Counted from the stretch's first letter, positions 1-7,260 are shown. The stretch is DNA of 17,263 nt from Chloroflexota bacterium (GCA_021815005.1 JAKAHL010000008.1:1-17263), one strand, 5' to 3'. Translations and numbers: made by a program. Notes: generated by a model not told the origin, from the letters alone.

Positions 1-1
1 C

Positions 2-1291
2 TGGCTCCGCGAGACCCAGCTGGTCGAGGTGGACGAGCAGCGGTTCCGGATCGCCGTCCCCAACGCGTTCGCCAAGGATTGGCTCGAGGGTCGCTATCGC
101 TCCCTGATCTCCCAGACCCTCGCCCGCGTGGTGGGCTACAGCGTCCAGGTGGAGTTCGTGGTCGCCGCCGGCGACGCCCTCGCCGAGCAGGCCGCCGCAG
201 TCGCCTCCCAGCCGGTCCGTCTCGAGCCCACGCGTGTGGGCGCGCCCGAGGGCGCGGCCGCCGGCGCCTTCAACCTCAACCCGCGCTACGCCTTCGCCAA
301 CTTCATCGTGGGCTCGGCCAACCGGCTCGCCCACGCCGCGGCGCTCTCGGTGGCCGAGCGGCCGGGCCACGCCTACAACCCCCTGTTCCTGTACGGGGGC
401 GTGGGCCTGGGCAAGACGCACCTGATGCACGCCATCGGGAACGCGGTCGCGGCCAAGTTCCCGCGCAAGCGCGTCGTCTACGCCACCAGCGAGAAGTTCA
501 CCAACGAGTTCATCACCTCGATCCAGCAGGGCAAGATCGACGAGTTCCGCGCCCGCTACCGCCGGATCGACCTCCTCCTCATCGACGACATCCAGTTCAT
601 CGCGGACAAGGAGCGCACGCAGGAGGAGTTCTTCCACACGTTCAACGCGATCCACGAGGACGGCAAGCAGATCGTGCTGTCCTCGGACCGGCCGCCCAAG
701 GCCATCCTCACGCTCGAGGAGCGGCTCCGAAGCCGCTTCGAGTGGGGGCTGATCGCGGACCTGACCGTGCCGGATCTCGAGACGCGAATCGCCATCCTGC
801 GCGCCAAGGCGGAGGAGCAGGGGACGCCGATCGGCTCGGACGCCGTGGAGTTCGTCGCCCGCAAGGTCGTGTCCAACGTCCGCGAGCTCGAGGGCGCGCT
901 CAACCGGATTGTGGCCTACGCGTCGATGGGCGCCATGCCCATCTCGATCGACCTGGCCCAGGCGGTTCTCTCCAACGTGCTCTACAACCCCAAGAAGCGG
1001 CAGGTCACGCCGGAGCGCATCGCCAAGGCGGTCTCGGACTACTACGGCGTGGGCATGGACATGCTGCGCGGGCAGAAGCGCGAGAAGAGCATCGTCATGC
1101 CGCGGCAGATCGCGATGTTCCTGATGCGCGAGGAGACGGACGTCTCGCTGCTCCGGATCGGCGCCGAACTGGGCGGCCGGGATCACAGCACCGTGCTCCA
1201 CGCCTGCGACAAGATCAACCGCGAGATCCTGGTCAACGACGAGCTGCGCCGCGAGGTGGCCGCCGTCCGGGAGCTGATCTACTCCGACTGA
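2..1291 (+). CDS. dnaA: Chromosomal replication initiator DnaA (5' end cut by window)
   Basis: DnaA is the AAA+ ATPase that binds DnaA boxes at oriC, melts the origin and recruits the helicase. The frame is open to the first base of the window, and the upstream residues WLRETQLVEVDEQ continue domain I, so the GTG at 29 is an internal valine and the true start lies outside. Visible in order are the end of domain I (NAFAKDWLEGRY), a short linker rich in Ala and Glu, and the AAA+ core beginning at NPRYAFANFIVG. Walker A is GGVGLGKTHLMHAI (about 393-435) and Walker B is LLLIDDIQF (about 571-597). The C-terminal helix-turn-helix ends with the DnaA signature GGRDHSTVLHACDKI (about 1174-1218), which reads DnaA boxes. 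Only roughly the first 20 residues appear to be missing. It faces the putative origin and dnaN, the classical arrangement. Family assignment is certain. Confidence 0.98.
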   Translation, partial: WLRETQLVEVDEQRFRIAVPNAFAKDWLEGRYRSLISQTLARVVGYSVQVEFVVAAGDALAEQAAAVASQPVRLEPTRVGAPEGAAAGAFNLNPRYAFANFIVGSANRLAHAAALSVAERPGHAYNPLFLYGGVGLGKTHLMHAIGNAVAAKFPRKRVVYATSEKFTNEFITSIQQGKIDEFRARYRRIDLLLIDDIQFIADKERTQEEFFHTFNAIHEDGKQIVLSSDRPPKAILTLEERLRSRFEWGLIADLTVPDLETRIAILRAKAEEQGTPIGSDAVEFVARKVVSNVRELEGALNRIVAYASMGAMPISIDLAQAVLSNVLYNPKKRQVTPERIAKAVSDYYGVGMDMLRGQKREKSIVMPRQIAMFLMREETDVSLLRIGAELGGRDHSTVLHACDKINREILVNDELRREVAAVRELIYSD

Positions 1292-1508
1292 CGCCCGTCT
1301 GCGGTCCGGGGGCGCGGGCGCTGCCGGTGTCGTCGTCGCGGATGCCGGCCGTGCCCCACCCTCGCGCGCCGGACCCGGGCCCCGAACCTCGGATCGGCGC
1401 CACGGCCGTGGCGCTGGCGATGGCGCCGAGCCTCAAATATGCCTGCGCGGATTGGTAGGGCGCAGCGTTGAGCGCCGGCGAGTGAGTTCCGCAACCTTGA
1501 GGCCTCGG

Positions 1509-1585
1509 ACATTCACCCAGGGCATGGTTGAGGGTCGGGTCGGTCCACGAGGGCTCTAACATTCGCTTGGGGCATTGGCGAGGGT
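1509..1585. repeat. Imperfect direct repeat in the origin region
   Basis: Two 27-base copies at 1509-1535 and 1559-1585 agree at 20 of 27 positions and start exactly 50 bases apart. Both open with ACATTC, share a central GGGCAT and end in GAGGGT. Fifty bases is close to five helical turns, so the copies would lie on the same face of the DNA. Function is unknown; a protein-binding site in oriC or upstream of dnaN is possible. Confidence 0.55.
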
Positions 1586-1615
1586 TCTCGGGGAACGGAC
1601 GGGCTCGGGGGGTGC

Positions 1616-1647
1616 CAGCGGTGTGCACATCGCGTGGACAACCGCTG
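1616..1647. promoter_or_regulatory. Inverted pair of DnaA boxes in a perfect 7-base inverted repeat
   Basis: CAGCGGT (1616-1622) and ACCGCTG (1641-1647) form a perfect inverted repeat. A plus-strand box-like GTGTGCACA (1621-1629) and a minus-strand box TTGTCCACG (1633-1641) lie across it. Each matches the TTGTNCACA-type box at 8 of 9 positions. The palindromic layout suggests a head-to-head pair of DnaA sites. Confidence 0.55.
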
Positions 1648-1686
1648 CCGACGGTGGGCGTGGGGCCCGAACCGCCGGGTCGCGTG

Positions 1687-1695
1687 TGCGGACAA
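1687..1695 (-). promoter_or_regulatory. Candidate DnaA box
   Basis: The minus strand reads TTGTCCGCA, one mismatch from TTGTCCACA, a box form common in high-GC bacteria. It has the same orientation as the site at 1633-1641, 54 bases away. Confidence 0.5.
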
Positions 1696-1846
1696 GTCGG
1701 GCTGGTCCGGGACGTCATCGACCGTCTCCGGGCGAGACCGCCGGCTCGTCCACGGTGCCGCCGCCGGCGCGTCCCCGGGTCGGCGGCGGATGTCCACCAT
1801 TCAGGCGACGGCCGCCAACATCCCGATCGTGCGGGGCCACGGGGCG

Positions 1847-1855
1847 TTATCCCCA
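1847..1855 (+). promoter_or_regulatory. Candidate DnaA box
   Basis: TTATCCCCA differs from the classical TTATCCACA box at one position. It lies 12 bases before a tandem 9-mer and the AT-richest stretch of the intergenic region, so it could anchor DnaA next to an unwinding element. Confidence 0.5.
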
Positions 1856-1867
1856 GCGTCCACGGCA

Positions 1868-1885
1868 TGATGACGGTGATGACGG
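1868..1885. repeat. Tandem 9-mer TGATGACGG x2
   Basis: Two perfect adjacent copies of TGATGACGG are followed by AATGAGAAGATAGG, a patch poorer in GC than its surroundings. Together with the DnaA box at 1847-1855 this could be the unwinding side of the origin. That role is inferred from position only. Confidence 0.45.
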
Positions 1886-2014
1886 AATGAGAAGATAGGG
1901 CACACTTCCACCAGAGGACCCACACCGCGCGCGATCCGCTCCCCACCCAGCCCAGAGCGCCGCGCGCCACCGGACGACACGGCCGCCGGCACCACGCAAC
2001 GGAGACAACCCGAC

Positions 2015-3130
2015 GTGAAACTCTCGGTCATGCAGGAGAACCTGGCGCGCGGCATGTCGGTCGTGTCGCGGGCGGTCTCGTCCCGGAGCACGCTCCCGGT
2101 GCTCGCCAACGTCCTGCTCCGGACCGAGGACGCCGGGCTCAAGCTCACGGCCACCAACCTCGAGATCGGCATCACCTGCTGGATACCCGGCCGGATCGAC
2201 TCCGAGGGCGCCACCACGATCCCCGCCCGGCTGCTGACCGATCTCGTCAGTGCCCTGCCCTCGAGCGAACGCGTTGACCTCGAGCTCGTCGGCACGGACA
2301 CGCTCCACATTCGCGCCGGCCGCTTCGCGACGCACGTCAAGGGCATCGACGCGGAGGAGTTCCCCACCATCCAGACCGCTGGCGAGCGCCCGACCACGCG
2401 CATCAGCCAGAAGCAGCTCCGCAGGGCCCTGTCGGAGACCACCTTCGCCGCTGCGAGCGACGAGGCTCGGCCGATCCTCACCGGCGTCCTGGCCAAGTTC
2501 GAGGGCGATCGCCTCACCCTGGCGGCCGCGGACAACTACCGGATCGCGGTCCGGTCGATCGACATCCTGGATCCCGTCGAGGCGGTGTCGGTTGTGATCC
2601 CGGCACGCTCGCTCCACGAGCTCGAGCGCGTCCTGGCCGACACCGACGACCCCGTGGAGCTGGTGCTGGCCCAAGCGCGCAACCAGGTGCTGTTCCACCT
2701 CGAGGGCATCGACATCGTGTCGCGCCTGATCGACGGCCAGTTCCCCAACTACCAGCAGGTCCTGCCTGCCACCCACGCGACCACCGTCGAGCTCGATCGA
2801 GAGGAGCTCCTGCGCGCCGTGCGCCCGGCGGCGCTGATCGCCAGCTCGTCGGCGAACATCGTCAAACTCCAGATCGGGGGCGAGGGCGCCGGCATCACGG
2901 TCACCGCAGCCGCCGAGGTGGGCGACTACACCGGCGAGGTGGAGGCGACGGTCGAGGGCGACCCCACCACGATCGCGTTCAACGCGCGCTACCTCAACGA
3001 CGTGCTCACCAACGTGACGGCGGACCGCTTCGCGCTCGAGCTCAACGGGCCCCTCTCGCCGGGCGTGTTCCGGCCCCTGGGCGACGCGGCGTACGTCCAC
3101 GTCGTGATGCCCGTCCGGACGACCTCCTGA
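2015..3130 (+). CDS. dnaN: DNA polymerase III beta subunit (sliding clamp)
   Basis: The beta clamp is a ring-shaped homodimer that tethers DNA polymerase III and other enzymes to DNA. The 371-residue length is normal for the family. The N-terminus MKLSVMQENLARGMSVVSRA, followed by SSRSTLPVLANVLL, is the classic first clamp domain. RLIDGQFPNYQQVLP is the conserved central segment, and the protein ends with YVHVVMPVR, the family's C-terminal motif that shapes the partner-binding pocket. The GTG start at 2015 is supported by this alignment and by GGAGA at 2001-2005, 9 bases upstream. The stop codon TGA at 3128-3130 appears to overlap the recF start, which suggests coupled translation. The gene follows the putative origin and begins a compact dnaN-recF-dciA unit. 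Confidence 0.97.
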   Translation: MKLSVMQENLARGMSVVSRAVSSRSTLPVLANVLLRTEDAGLKLTATNLEIGITCWIPGRIDSEGATTIPARLLTDLVSALPSSERVDLELVGTDTLHIRAGRFATHVKGIDAEEFPTIQTAGERPTTRISQKQLRRALSETTFAAASDEARPILTGVLAKFEGDRLTLAAADNYRIAVRSIDILDPVEAVSVVIPARSLHELERVLADTDDPVELVLAQARNQVLFHLEGIDIVSRLIDGQFPNYQQVLPATHATTVELDREELLRAVRPAALIASSSANIVKLQIGGEGAGITVTAAAEVGDYTGEVEATVEGDPTTIAFNARYLNDVLTNVTADRFALELNGPLSPGVFRPLGDAAYVHVVMPVRTTS

Positions 3131-4323
3131 CGGACGCGGCGGGCGCCGCCCGGGCACCCCTCGACGCGCCGATCCTGCGCCGCCTCTCGATCCGCGACCT
3201 CCGCGGCTACGCGACGCTCGACGCGGCTTTCGACCGCGGGCCGCAGTTGGTGTACGGGCCGAACGCGGTCGGCAAGACCAGCCTGCTGGAGGCGATCGTC
3301 CTGCTTGCCTGGGGGCGCTCGCACCGGACCGGAGCCGAGGGCGAGCTCGTTCGGTGGGGCCGGGGGCTGGCGCGGGTCGAGGCCACCGTGGGGCGCTCGG
3401 ACGACCCCCCCGAGCTGTGCGGCGCGATCGAGGTGGCGCTGGTCCGAACCGCCTCGGGCGGCGTCCGGAAGCGGATCCGCGTCAACGGCGTGCCACGCCG
3501 CGCAGCGGCCCTCGCCGGGGCGCTCCGCACCGTCATGTTCGCGCCCGAGGACATGCTGCTGATCTCGGGTTCGCCATCGCTCCGCCGGGAGGCGCTCGAC
3601 GCGCTCGCGGGCCAGCGCTCGCCCGGATACGCCCGGGACCTGACCGCATACGGGCGGGCGCTCCAGCAGCGGAACGGCCTCCTGCGGCTCATCCGCGAGG
3701 AGCAGGCGACCCGAGCCGAGCTACGGTTCTGGGATGCGCAGCTCCTGGAGTCCGGCTCGGCGGTCCGCGAGGAGCGCCAGCGCCTGCTCACCGCGCTGGC
3801 CGGGCCGCTGGCGGCAGCCCACGCGGAGATCGCCCCGGACGAGGCGGCCGCGGGTCGGCTGGACCTCACCTACAGCACGAACGCCCCGCAGGCGGACGGC
3901 GAATCGGTCCGCGGCGCCTTGGCCCGCCGCCTGGCCGAGACCGCGGACAAGGAGGTCTGGAACGGAACCACGCTGGTCGGCCCGCACCGCGACGACGTGG
4001 TGTTCGAGATGGCCGGCCGGCCGCTGGCGACCTTCGCCTCCCGAGGCCAGCAGCGCACCGCGATCCTCGCGTTCAAGCTGGCGGAACTGGACATGCTGAC
4101 GGCCGTCGACACCCGACCCCCCCTGCTGCTCCTCGACGACGTGTTCAGCGAGCTCGACCCGGATCGGCGCGCCCACCTGGTCAGGCGGATCGCCGCCCTG
4201 CCCCAGGCCTTCGTCACGACGACCACGCTCGAGGACATCGACCCGGCCCTGCGCTCGATCGGAACCGCGTGGGAGGTTCGCCCGGCGGGGGACGGCACGG
4301 CCGTGCTGGGGCGCGGCGCGTGA
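3127..4323 (+). CDS. recF: DNA replication and repair protein RecF, probable CTG start
   Basis: RecF is an SMC/ABC-type ATPase that, with RecO and RecR, loads RecA at single-strand gaps. Visible motifs are RLSIRDLRGY (first strand), Walker A GPNAVGKT (3256-3279), the signature segment FASRGQQRTAILAFKLAELD and Walker B plus D-loop LLLLDDVFSELDPDRR. VGPHRDDVVFEM, typical of RecF, precedes the signature. The first conventional start is TTG at 3247, but that would remove the first beta strand encoded from 3172 onward. No ATG, GTG or TTG occurs in frame between 3127 and 3247. CTG at 3127 forms a CTGA overlap with the dnaN stop and gives a 398-residue protein starting (M)TDAAGAARAP, so I chose it. 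No strong ribosome-binding site is visible, which fits termination-reinitiation from dnaN. Identity is secure; the start is inferred. Confidence 0.9.
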   Translation: MTDAAGAARAPLDAPILRRLSIRDLRGYATLDAAFDRGPQLVYGPNAVGKTSLLEAIVLLAWGRSHRTGAEGELVRWGRGLARVEATVGRSDDPPELCGAIEVALVRTASGGVRKRIRVNGVPRRAAALAGALRTVMFAPEDMLLISGSPSLRREALDALAGQRSPGYARDLTAYGRALQQRNGLLRLIREEQATRAELRFWDAQLLESGSAVREERQRLLTALAGPLAAAHAEIAPDEAAAGRLDLTYSTNAPQADGESVRGALARRLAETADKEVWNGTTLVGPHRDDVVFEMAGRPLATFASRGQQRTAILAFKLAELDMLTAVDTRPPLLLLDDVFSELDPDRRAHLVRRIAALPQAFVTTTTLEDIDPALRSIGTAWEVRPAGDGTAVLGRGA

Positions 4324-4348
4324 CCCGCCCCGTGGCAGGGGGCGCCGC

Positions 4349-4726
4349 ATGAGCGGCGACGACCCCGAGTCCCCGACCCGGCGTCGGCGCCCGGACCGTC
4401 TCGCGGACCTGCTGCCCGAGGCTGCCCGGCGCCTGGGGCTGGAGGAGCACCTGCGCCTCGCCCGGGCCATGGCCGCCTGGGATGCGCTGATCGCCGAGCG
4501 GGTGCCCCCCGCCGTCGGCGCCTGCCGCCTCGTGGCCTTCGAGCGCGACACCGCGGTGGTCGAGGCGGACGAGCCCATCGTGGCGGCCGAGCTCCGGATG
4601 CGGGCCACGGAGCTGCTCGCCGCCCTCTCGGCCGCTCCGGGCGTTCGTCCGGCCCGGCTGCTCCGGCTGACCTCTCCGTCGAGCGGCGGGCGGGGGTCCC
4701 GGGAGCCCGGCCGACCGCGGGTATAA
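4349..4726 (+). CDS. dciA: DciA/DUF721 family protein, replicative helicase factor
   Basis: This 125-residue protein fits DUF721, whose characterised members (DciA) help load or operate the replicative helicase DnaB in bacteria lacking DnaC or DnaI. The N-terminal half carries RLADLLPEAARRLGLEEHLRLARAMAAWDALIAERV, where the conserved Trp sits in the helix-loop region. It is followed by a beta-rich part with LVAFERDTAVVEADEPIVAAELRMRATELLAAL, the KH-like fold seen in the family. The tail from about residue 105 is Gly/Arg/Pro-rich and probably disordered. The ATG at 4349 is preceded by AGGGGG (4337-4342) at good spacing. It follows recF by 25 bases, the usual neighbourhood for this family. The stop codon TAA lies inside the TATAAT of the next promoter. 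Confidence 0.85.
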   Translation: MSGDDPESPTRRRRPDRLADLLPEAARRLGLEEHLRLARAMAAWDALIAERVPPAVGACRLVAFERDTAVVEADEPIVAAELRMRATELLAALSAAPGVRPARLLRLTSPSSGGRGSREPGRPRV

Positions 4727-4727
4727 T
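4722..4727 (+). promoter_or_regulatory. -10 element TATAAT upstream of the pseudo-PP2C gene
   Basis: A perfect TATAAT stands out in about 70% GC DNA. It overlaps the dciA stop codon (GTA TAA). No recognisable -35 is seen 16-18 bases upstream. The predicted transcription start is near 4733-4735, giving a leader of about 90 bases before the TTG at 4823. Confidence 0.55.
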
Positions 4728-4732
4728 CCGGG

Positions 4733-4750
4733 ACCACCTCGCGGGGTGGT
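4733..4750 (+). other. Leader hairpin at the predicted transcript 5' end
   Basis: ACCACC (4733-4738) pairs perfectly with GGTGGT (4745-4750) around a 6-base loop TCGCGG. It begins at about the predicted +1 of the TATAAT promoter, so the mRNA would start with a stem-loop. There is no following T-tract, so it is not an intrinsic terminator. A 5'-end stabilising role is possible. Confidence 0.4.
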
Positions 4751-4822
4751 GGCGCGCCGCGTCACCTGACCGCCCCGACATGCGTCGCTGCACCAGTCGT
4801 CGCGAATCCAACGAGGCCTGCC

Positions 4823-7162
4823 TTGGCTGTCCGTCTCCAGTTGAAGCTCGGCGCCGTCACCGGCGAGGACCGGCTGCCGGACTCGCCGGACACGGTCGTG
4901 GTTGTGGAGCCGACGGTGGGCTCGGTGGCCCGGACCAAGGGCAACCTGTACCTGCTGGTCGCCTCCCGGGTGCCGGGGGCCAAGGCGCGCGAGGCGACGC
5001 GAATGGTCGCCGAATCGCTCCGTGACGAGTACTACTACGACGAGTCGGCCGGGATTCGGCAGTGCCTGGTCAAGGTCATCGGCTCGGCCAACAAGAAGCT
5101 CGCCCACCAGCGCGAGAAGCTGGGGCTAGGCGCGAGCGCCGACGGGTCGGGGCCGATCGGCGTGGCGGTCGCCGTCGTCCGCGGGCGCGAGATGTACGTG
5201 GCCACCGTGGGGCCCGCGGAGGCCTACCTCGTCCGCCAGGCTCGGCTGTCAACCCTGCCGGACCCCAACGCGGAACGGGGCCTGCCCTCGAACGACCTGG
5301 TGCCCGAGGTCTGGCGCGGCGAGCTCACCGTGGGCGACTCGCTGTGCCTGATCTCCGCCAACGTCATGGCACGGGTCGGCATGGACACGCTCAAGGACGC
5401 GCTGGTGACGCTCCACCCGCAGTCCGCCGTCGAGCACGTGCACGCGCGGTTCGCCGACTCGGACGGTCACGGCAGCGACGGGGCCATCGCCTTCGAGGCG
5501 ACCGAGGTGGGGGCGACGTTCAAGCAGCGGACGCTCGTCCCGGTGCGGCCGGCCGAGCCGCTCGCCGGCACGCCCGACCGGGGCCCGATCCCGCTCGCTG
5601 ACTCCATGGCCGCGGGCGCCTCCGCGGTCGGCGACGGCGCGGCTCGCGCCCGGGACGCGGCGGGCAACGGGCTCCAGCGGCTGGTCTGGGCGATCCAGGA
5701 CGCCCTGCCGCGGCGCGGCCCGGTCTCCCGGCGGGTCAGCGCGGCGTCGGCGCGCGTGGAGACGCAGCGTCGGGCCGCCGTCGCCCTCCTGGCCTTCATC
5801 GCGGTGGCGGCGATCCTGGGCGGCGGGGTCTACCTGCTGGGCGGCAAGGCGCCCAACCCCAACGTGGTCATCCCGTCGGCGACCGCGGCCCAGCAGGCGT
5901 TCGATGCGGCCCAGGCCGCCCTCGGCCAGCTGACCAACTCCGGCCAGGACCTCATCGTGGTGGATCCGCAGCAGGCGCTCCAGCTGCTCCGGACCGCCAA
6001 CGAGCAGTTGACCATCGCGGAGCAGAGCGGCTACCCGGCGGCCGCCACGGCACCGCTGCGCGCGGAGGTCAACGCCGGTCTCGACCGGCTGTACGGCGTG
6101 GTCCACGTGGCGTCCACCGTGGCGTTCGCGTTCCCGGCGTCCGCGGGCGCCGTGCACCTGACCACGGTGGTGGAGGGCAGCGACGGAGCCCCCTACGTCC
6201 TGGACACGGGCACCAAGACCGTGTGGCGCATCGACCTCGCCGCGGACAAGGCGTTGCCCGTCTACACGTCCGGCCAGCAGGCCGACACGGGCAAGGTGGG
6301 CGACCCGAAGCTGATCACGGTCGGCGGGCCGGACATCCTGATTCTCGACACCAAGAACCAGCTCTGGCGCTGGCGGCCCATCGGCACCGCGGGCAAGGGC
6401 ACCCTCGTGCGGGTCAACGTCCCCGGCTCCACCACGTGGGGCAGCGGCGTCACGGTGCTCGGGACATTCGTCTCGAACTTCAGCCAGGCGTTCTACAAGC
6501 TGTACGTGGTGGACCCGTCCCAGCAGAACATCATGGTCCTCTCGCCCAACAGCGACGGCTCCGGCTACACGACGGCGGCCGTCCCCCGCCTGCCGGCCTC
6601 GCGCGACGTCAGCCAGATCACCTCGCTGCTGATCGACGGCGACATCTACGCCACCGACGGCGGGGCCCTCGAGCGGCTCATCCCGAGCGGCGGCTGGAAG
6701 CCGGCGACGCTCCCCGACACCGACATTCGGCCCACGGCAAGCTACACCGCGGTCGTCTCCCCCAACCTCCCCGACGGCACGTACACCAAGGGGACGGGCA
6801 CGCTCTACGCGTGGGACGCGCAGAACCACCGGGTGGTCGCCTTCGCCAAGAGTGGCGGCAACTACGTGGCGCAGTACGTTGCCGTGGCCGGCGGCGTGAC
6901 GTGGTCGGACCTCCAGGGCATCGAGGTCCTCCCGTCGTTCGGGACCGGCGCCCCGAGCACGATGTGGTGGGTGTCCAGCACGGCCCTCTACACCTCGACC
7001 CTGGTGGACGCCTCGCCGTCCCCGAACGCCTCGCCGTCCCCGAGCGCCTCCCCCGCTGCCAAGCCGACGAGGAGCCCGAAGGCCAGCGCCAAGCCGAAGG
7101 CCAGCGCCAAGCCCAGGGCGACGGCGCGGCCGGGCGCGACGGCGACCCCGAAACCGTCCTGA
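4823..7162 (+). CDS. Membrane protein with degenerate PP2C-like domain, TM helix and extracytoplasmic propeller-like domain
   Basis: The 779-residue protein has four parts. Residues about 1-240 resemble the PP2C/PPM Ser/Thr phosphatase fold: RTKGNLYLLVASRVPGAKA corresponds to the usual VADGMGG region, YVATVGPAEAYLVR to YVANVGDSRAYL, and GDSLCLISANV to GDxLLLCSDGL. In each case the metal-binding Asp is absent (S48, P131, A179), so catalysis is unlikely. A single hydrophobic helix lies at about 316-340 (VALLAFIAVAAILGGGVYLL). It is followed by an Ala/Gln-rich helical segment and repeated beta-strand blocks (about 410-725) that look like a propeller. The tail (729-779) is Ser/Pro/Ala/Lys-rich. 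The TTG at 4823 has GAGG at 4813-4816. Topology suggests a cytoplasmic N-terminus and an outside C-terminus. A signalling or sensor role is inferred; the substrate is unknown. Confidence 0.75.
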   Translation: MAVRLQLKLGAVTGEDRLPDSPDTVVVVEPTVGSVARTKGNLYLLVASRVPGAKAREATRMVAESLRDEYYYDESAGIRQCLVKVIGSANKKLAHQREKLGLGASADGSGPIGVAVAVVRGREMYVATVGPAEAYLVRQARLSTLPDPNAERGLPSNDLVPEVWRGELTVGDSLCLISANVMARVGMDTLKDALVTLHPQSAVEHVHARFADSDGHGSDGAIAFEATEVGATFKQRTLVPVRPAEPLAGTPDRGPIPLADSMAAGASAVGDGAARARDAAGNGLQRLVWAIQDALPRRGPVSRRVSAASARVETQRRAAVALLAFIAVAAILGGGVYLLGGKAPNPNVVIPSATAAQQAFDAAQAALGQLTNSGQDLIVVDPQQALQLLRTANEQLTIAEQSGYPAAATAPLRAEVNAGLDRLYGVVHVASTVAFAFPASAGAVHLTTVVEGSDGAPYVLDTGTKTVWRIDLAADKALPVYTSGQQADTGKVGDPKLITVGGPDILILDTKNQLWRWRPIGTAGKGTLVRVNVPGSTTWGSGVTVLGTFVSNFSQAFYKLYVVDPSQQNIMVLSPNSDGSGYTTAAVPRLPASRDVSQITSLLIDGDIYATDGGALERLIPSGGWKPATLPDTDIRPTASYTAVVSPNLPDGTYTKGTGTLYAWDAQNHRVVAFAKSGGNYVAQYVAVAGGVTWSDLQGIEVLPSFGTGAPSTMWWVSSTALYTSTLVDASPSPNASPSPSASPAAKPTRSPKASAKPKASAKPRATARPGATATPKPS
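7010..7113 (+). repeat. 18-base in-frame tandem repeats encoding the Ser/Pro/Lys tail
   Basis: Two copies of an 18-base unit coding A-S-P-S-P-N/S (7010-7027, 7028-7045) are followed by two perfect copies coding K-A-S-A-K-P after an initial codon (7078-7095, 7096-7113). Both units are multiples of three, so copy number could change without a frameshift. They produce the low-complexity tail of the pseudo-PP2C protein. Confidence 0.7.
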
Positions 7163-7260
7163 CGGCACCGGGTCGGCGGGGAGTGCACCCTCGCGCCGGC
7201 CGCTGACGCGCCCTGGCCGCGAGCGGGTCTAGGGCTGGCCGCGGCGCCCCGGGCGATCGG

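Larger units (their letters stand above)
1292..2014. other. oriC: Putative chromosomal replication origin (oriC), dnaA-dnaN intergenic region
   Basis: This 723-base gap between dnaA and dnaN is the only long non-coding stretch in the window and sits where many bacteria keep oriC. Four sites match the DnaA box TTATCCACA/TTGTNCACA at 8 of 9 positions (1621-1629, 1633-1641, 1687-1695, 1847-1855). Two weaker 7/9 sites are at 1746-1754 and 1790-1798. It also holds an imperfect 27-base direct repeat, a tandem 9-mer, and short AT-richer patches at 1432-1440 and 1886-1909 that could help unwinding. Open frames here are low-complexity shadows of high-GC sequence. The dnaN promoter is presumably within its last part, but no clear -35/-10 pair is visible. 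The origin call rests on position and boxes, not on strand-asymmetry data. Confidence 0.7.

Noticed and set aside
79..1458. Second plus-strand frame running through dnaA and past its stop
   Set aside because: The overlapping frame carries all DnaA motifs; this one is a low-complexity frame-shadow.
1528..1560. TTGAGG ... TCTAAC as a -35/-10 promoter before dnaN
   Set aside because: The spacing is 21 bases, too long for a sigma-70-type promoter, and it is over 450 bases from dnaN.
1528..1890. Open frames in the dnaA-dnaN gap on both strands
   Set aside because: They are Arg/Pro/Gly-rich, mutually overlapping and lack convincing ribosome-binding sites or motifs. The region holds DnaA-box-like sites and is better read as origin.
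1868..1899. DnaA-trio element following the DnaA box at 1847-1855
   Set aside because: The triplets (GAT/GAC/GGT) do not follow the trio pattern on the expected strand consistently, so I kept only the tandem repeat and AT-richer patch as observations.
7212..7242. Direct repeat CTGGCCGCG upstream of the BFN gene, considered as an operator or terminator
   Set aside because: A 9-base GC-rich repeat is expected by chance at this composition, and it forms no stem followed by a T-tract.
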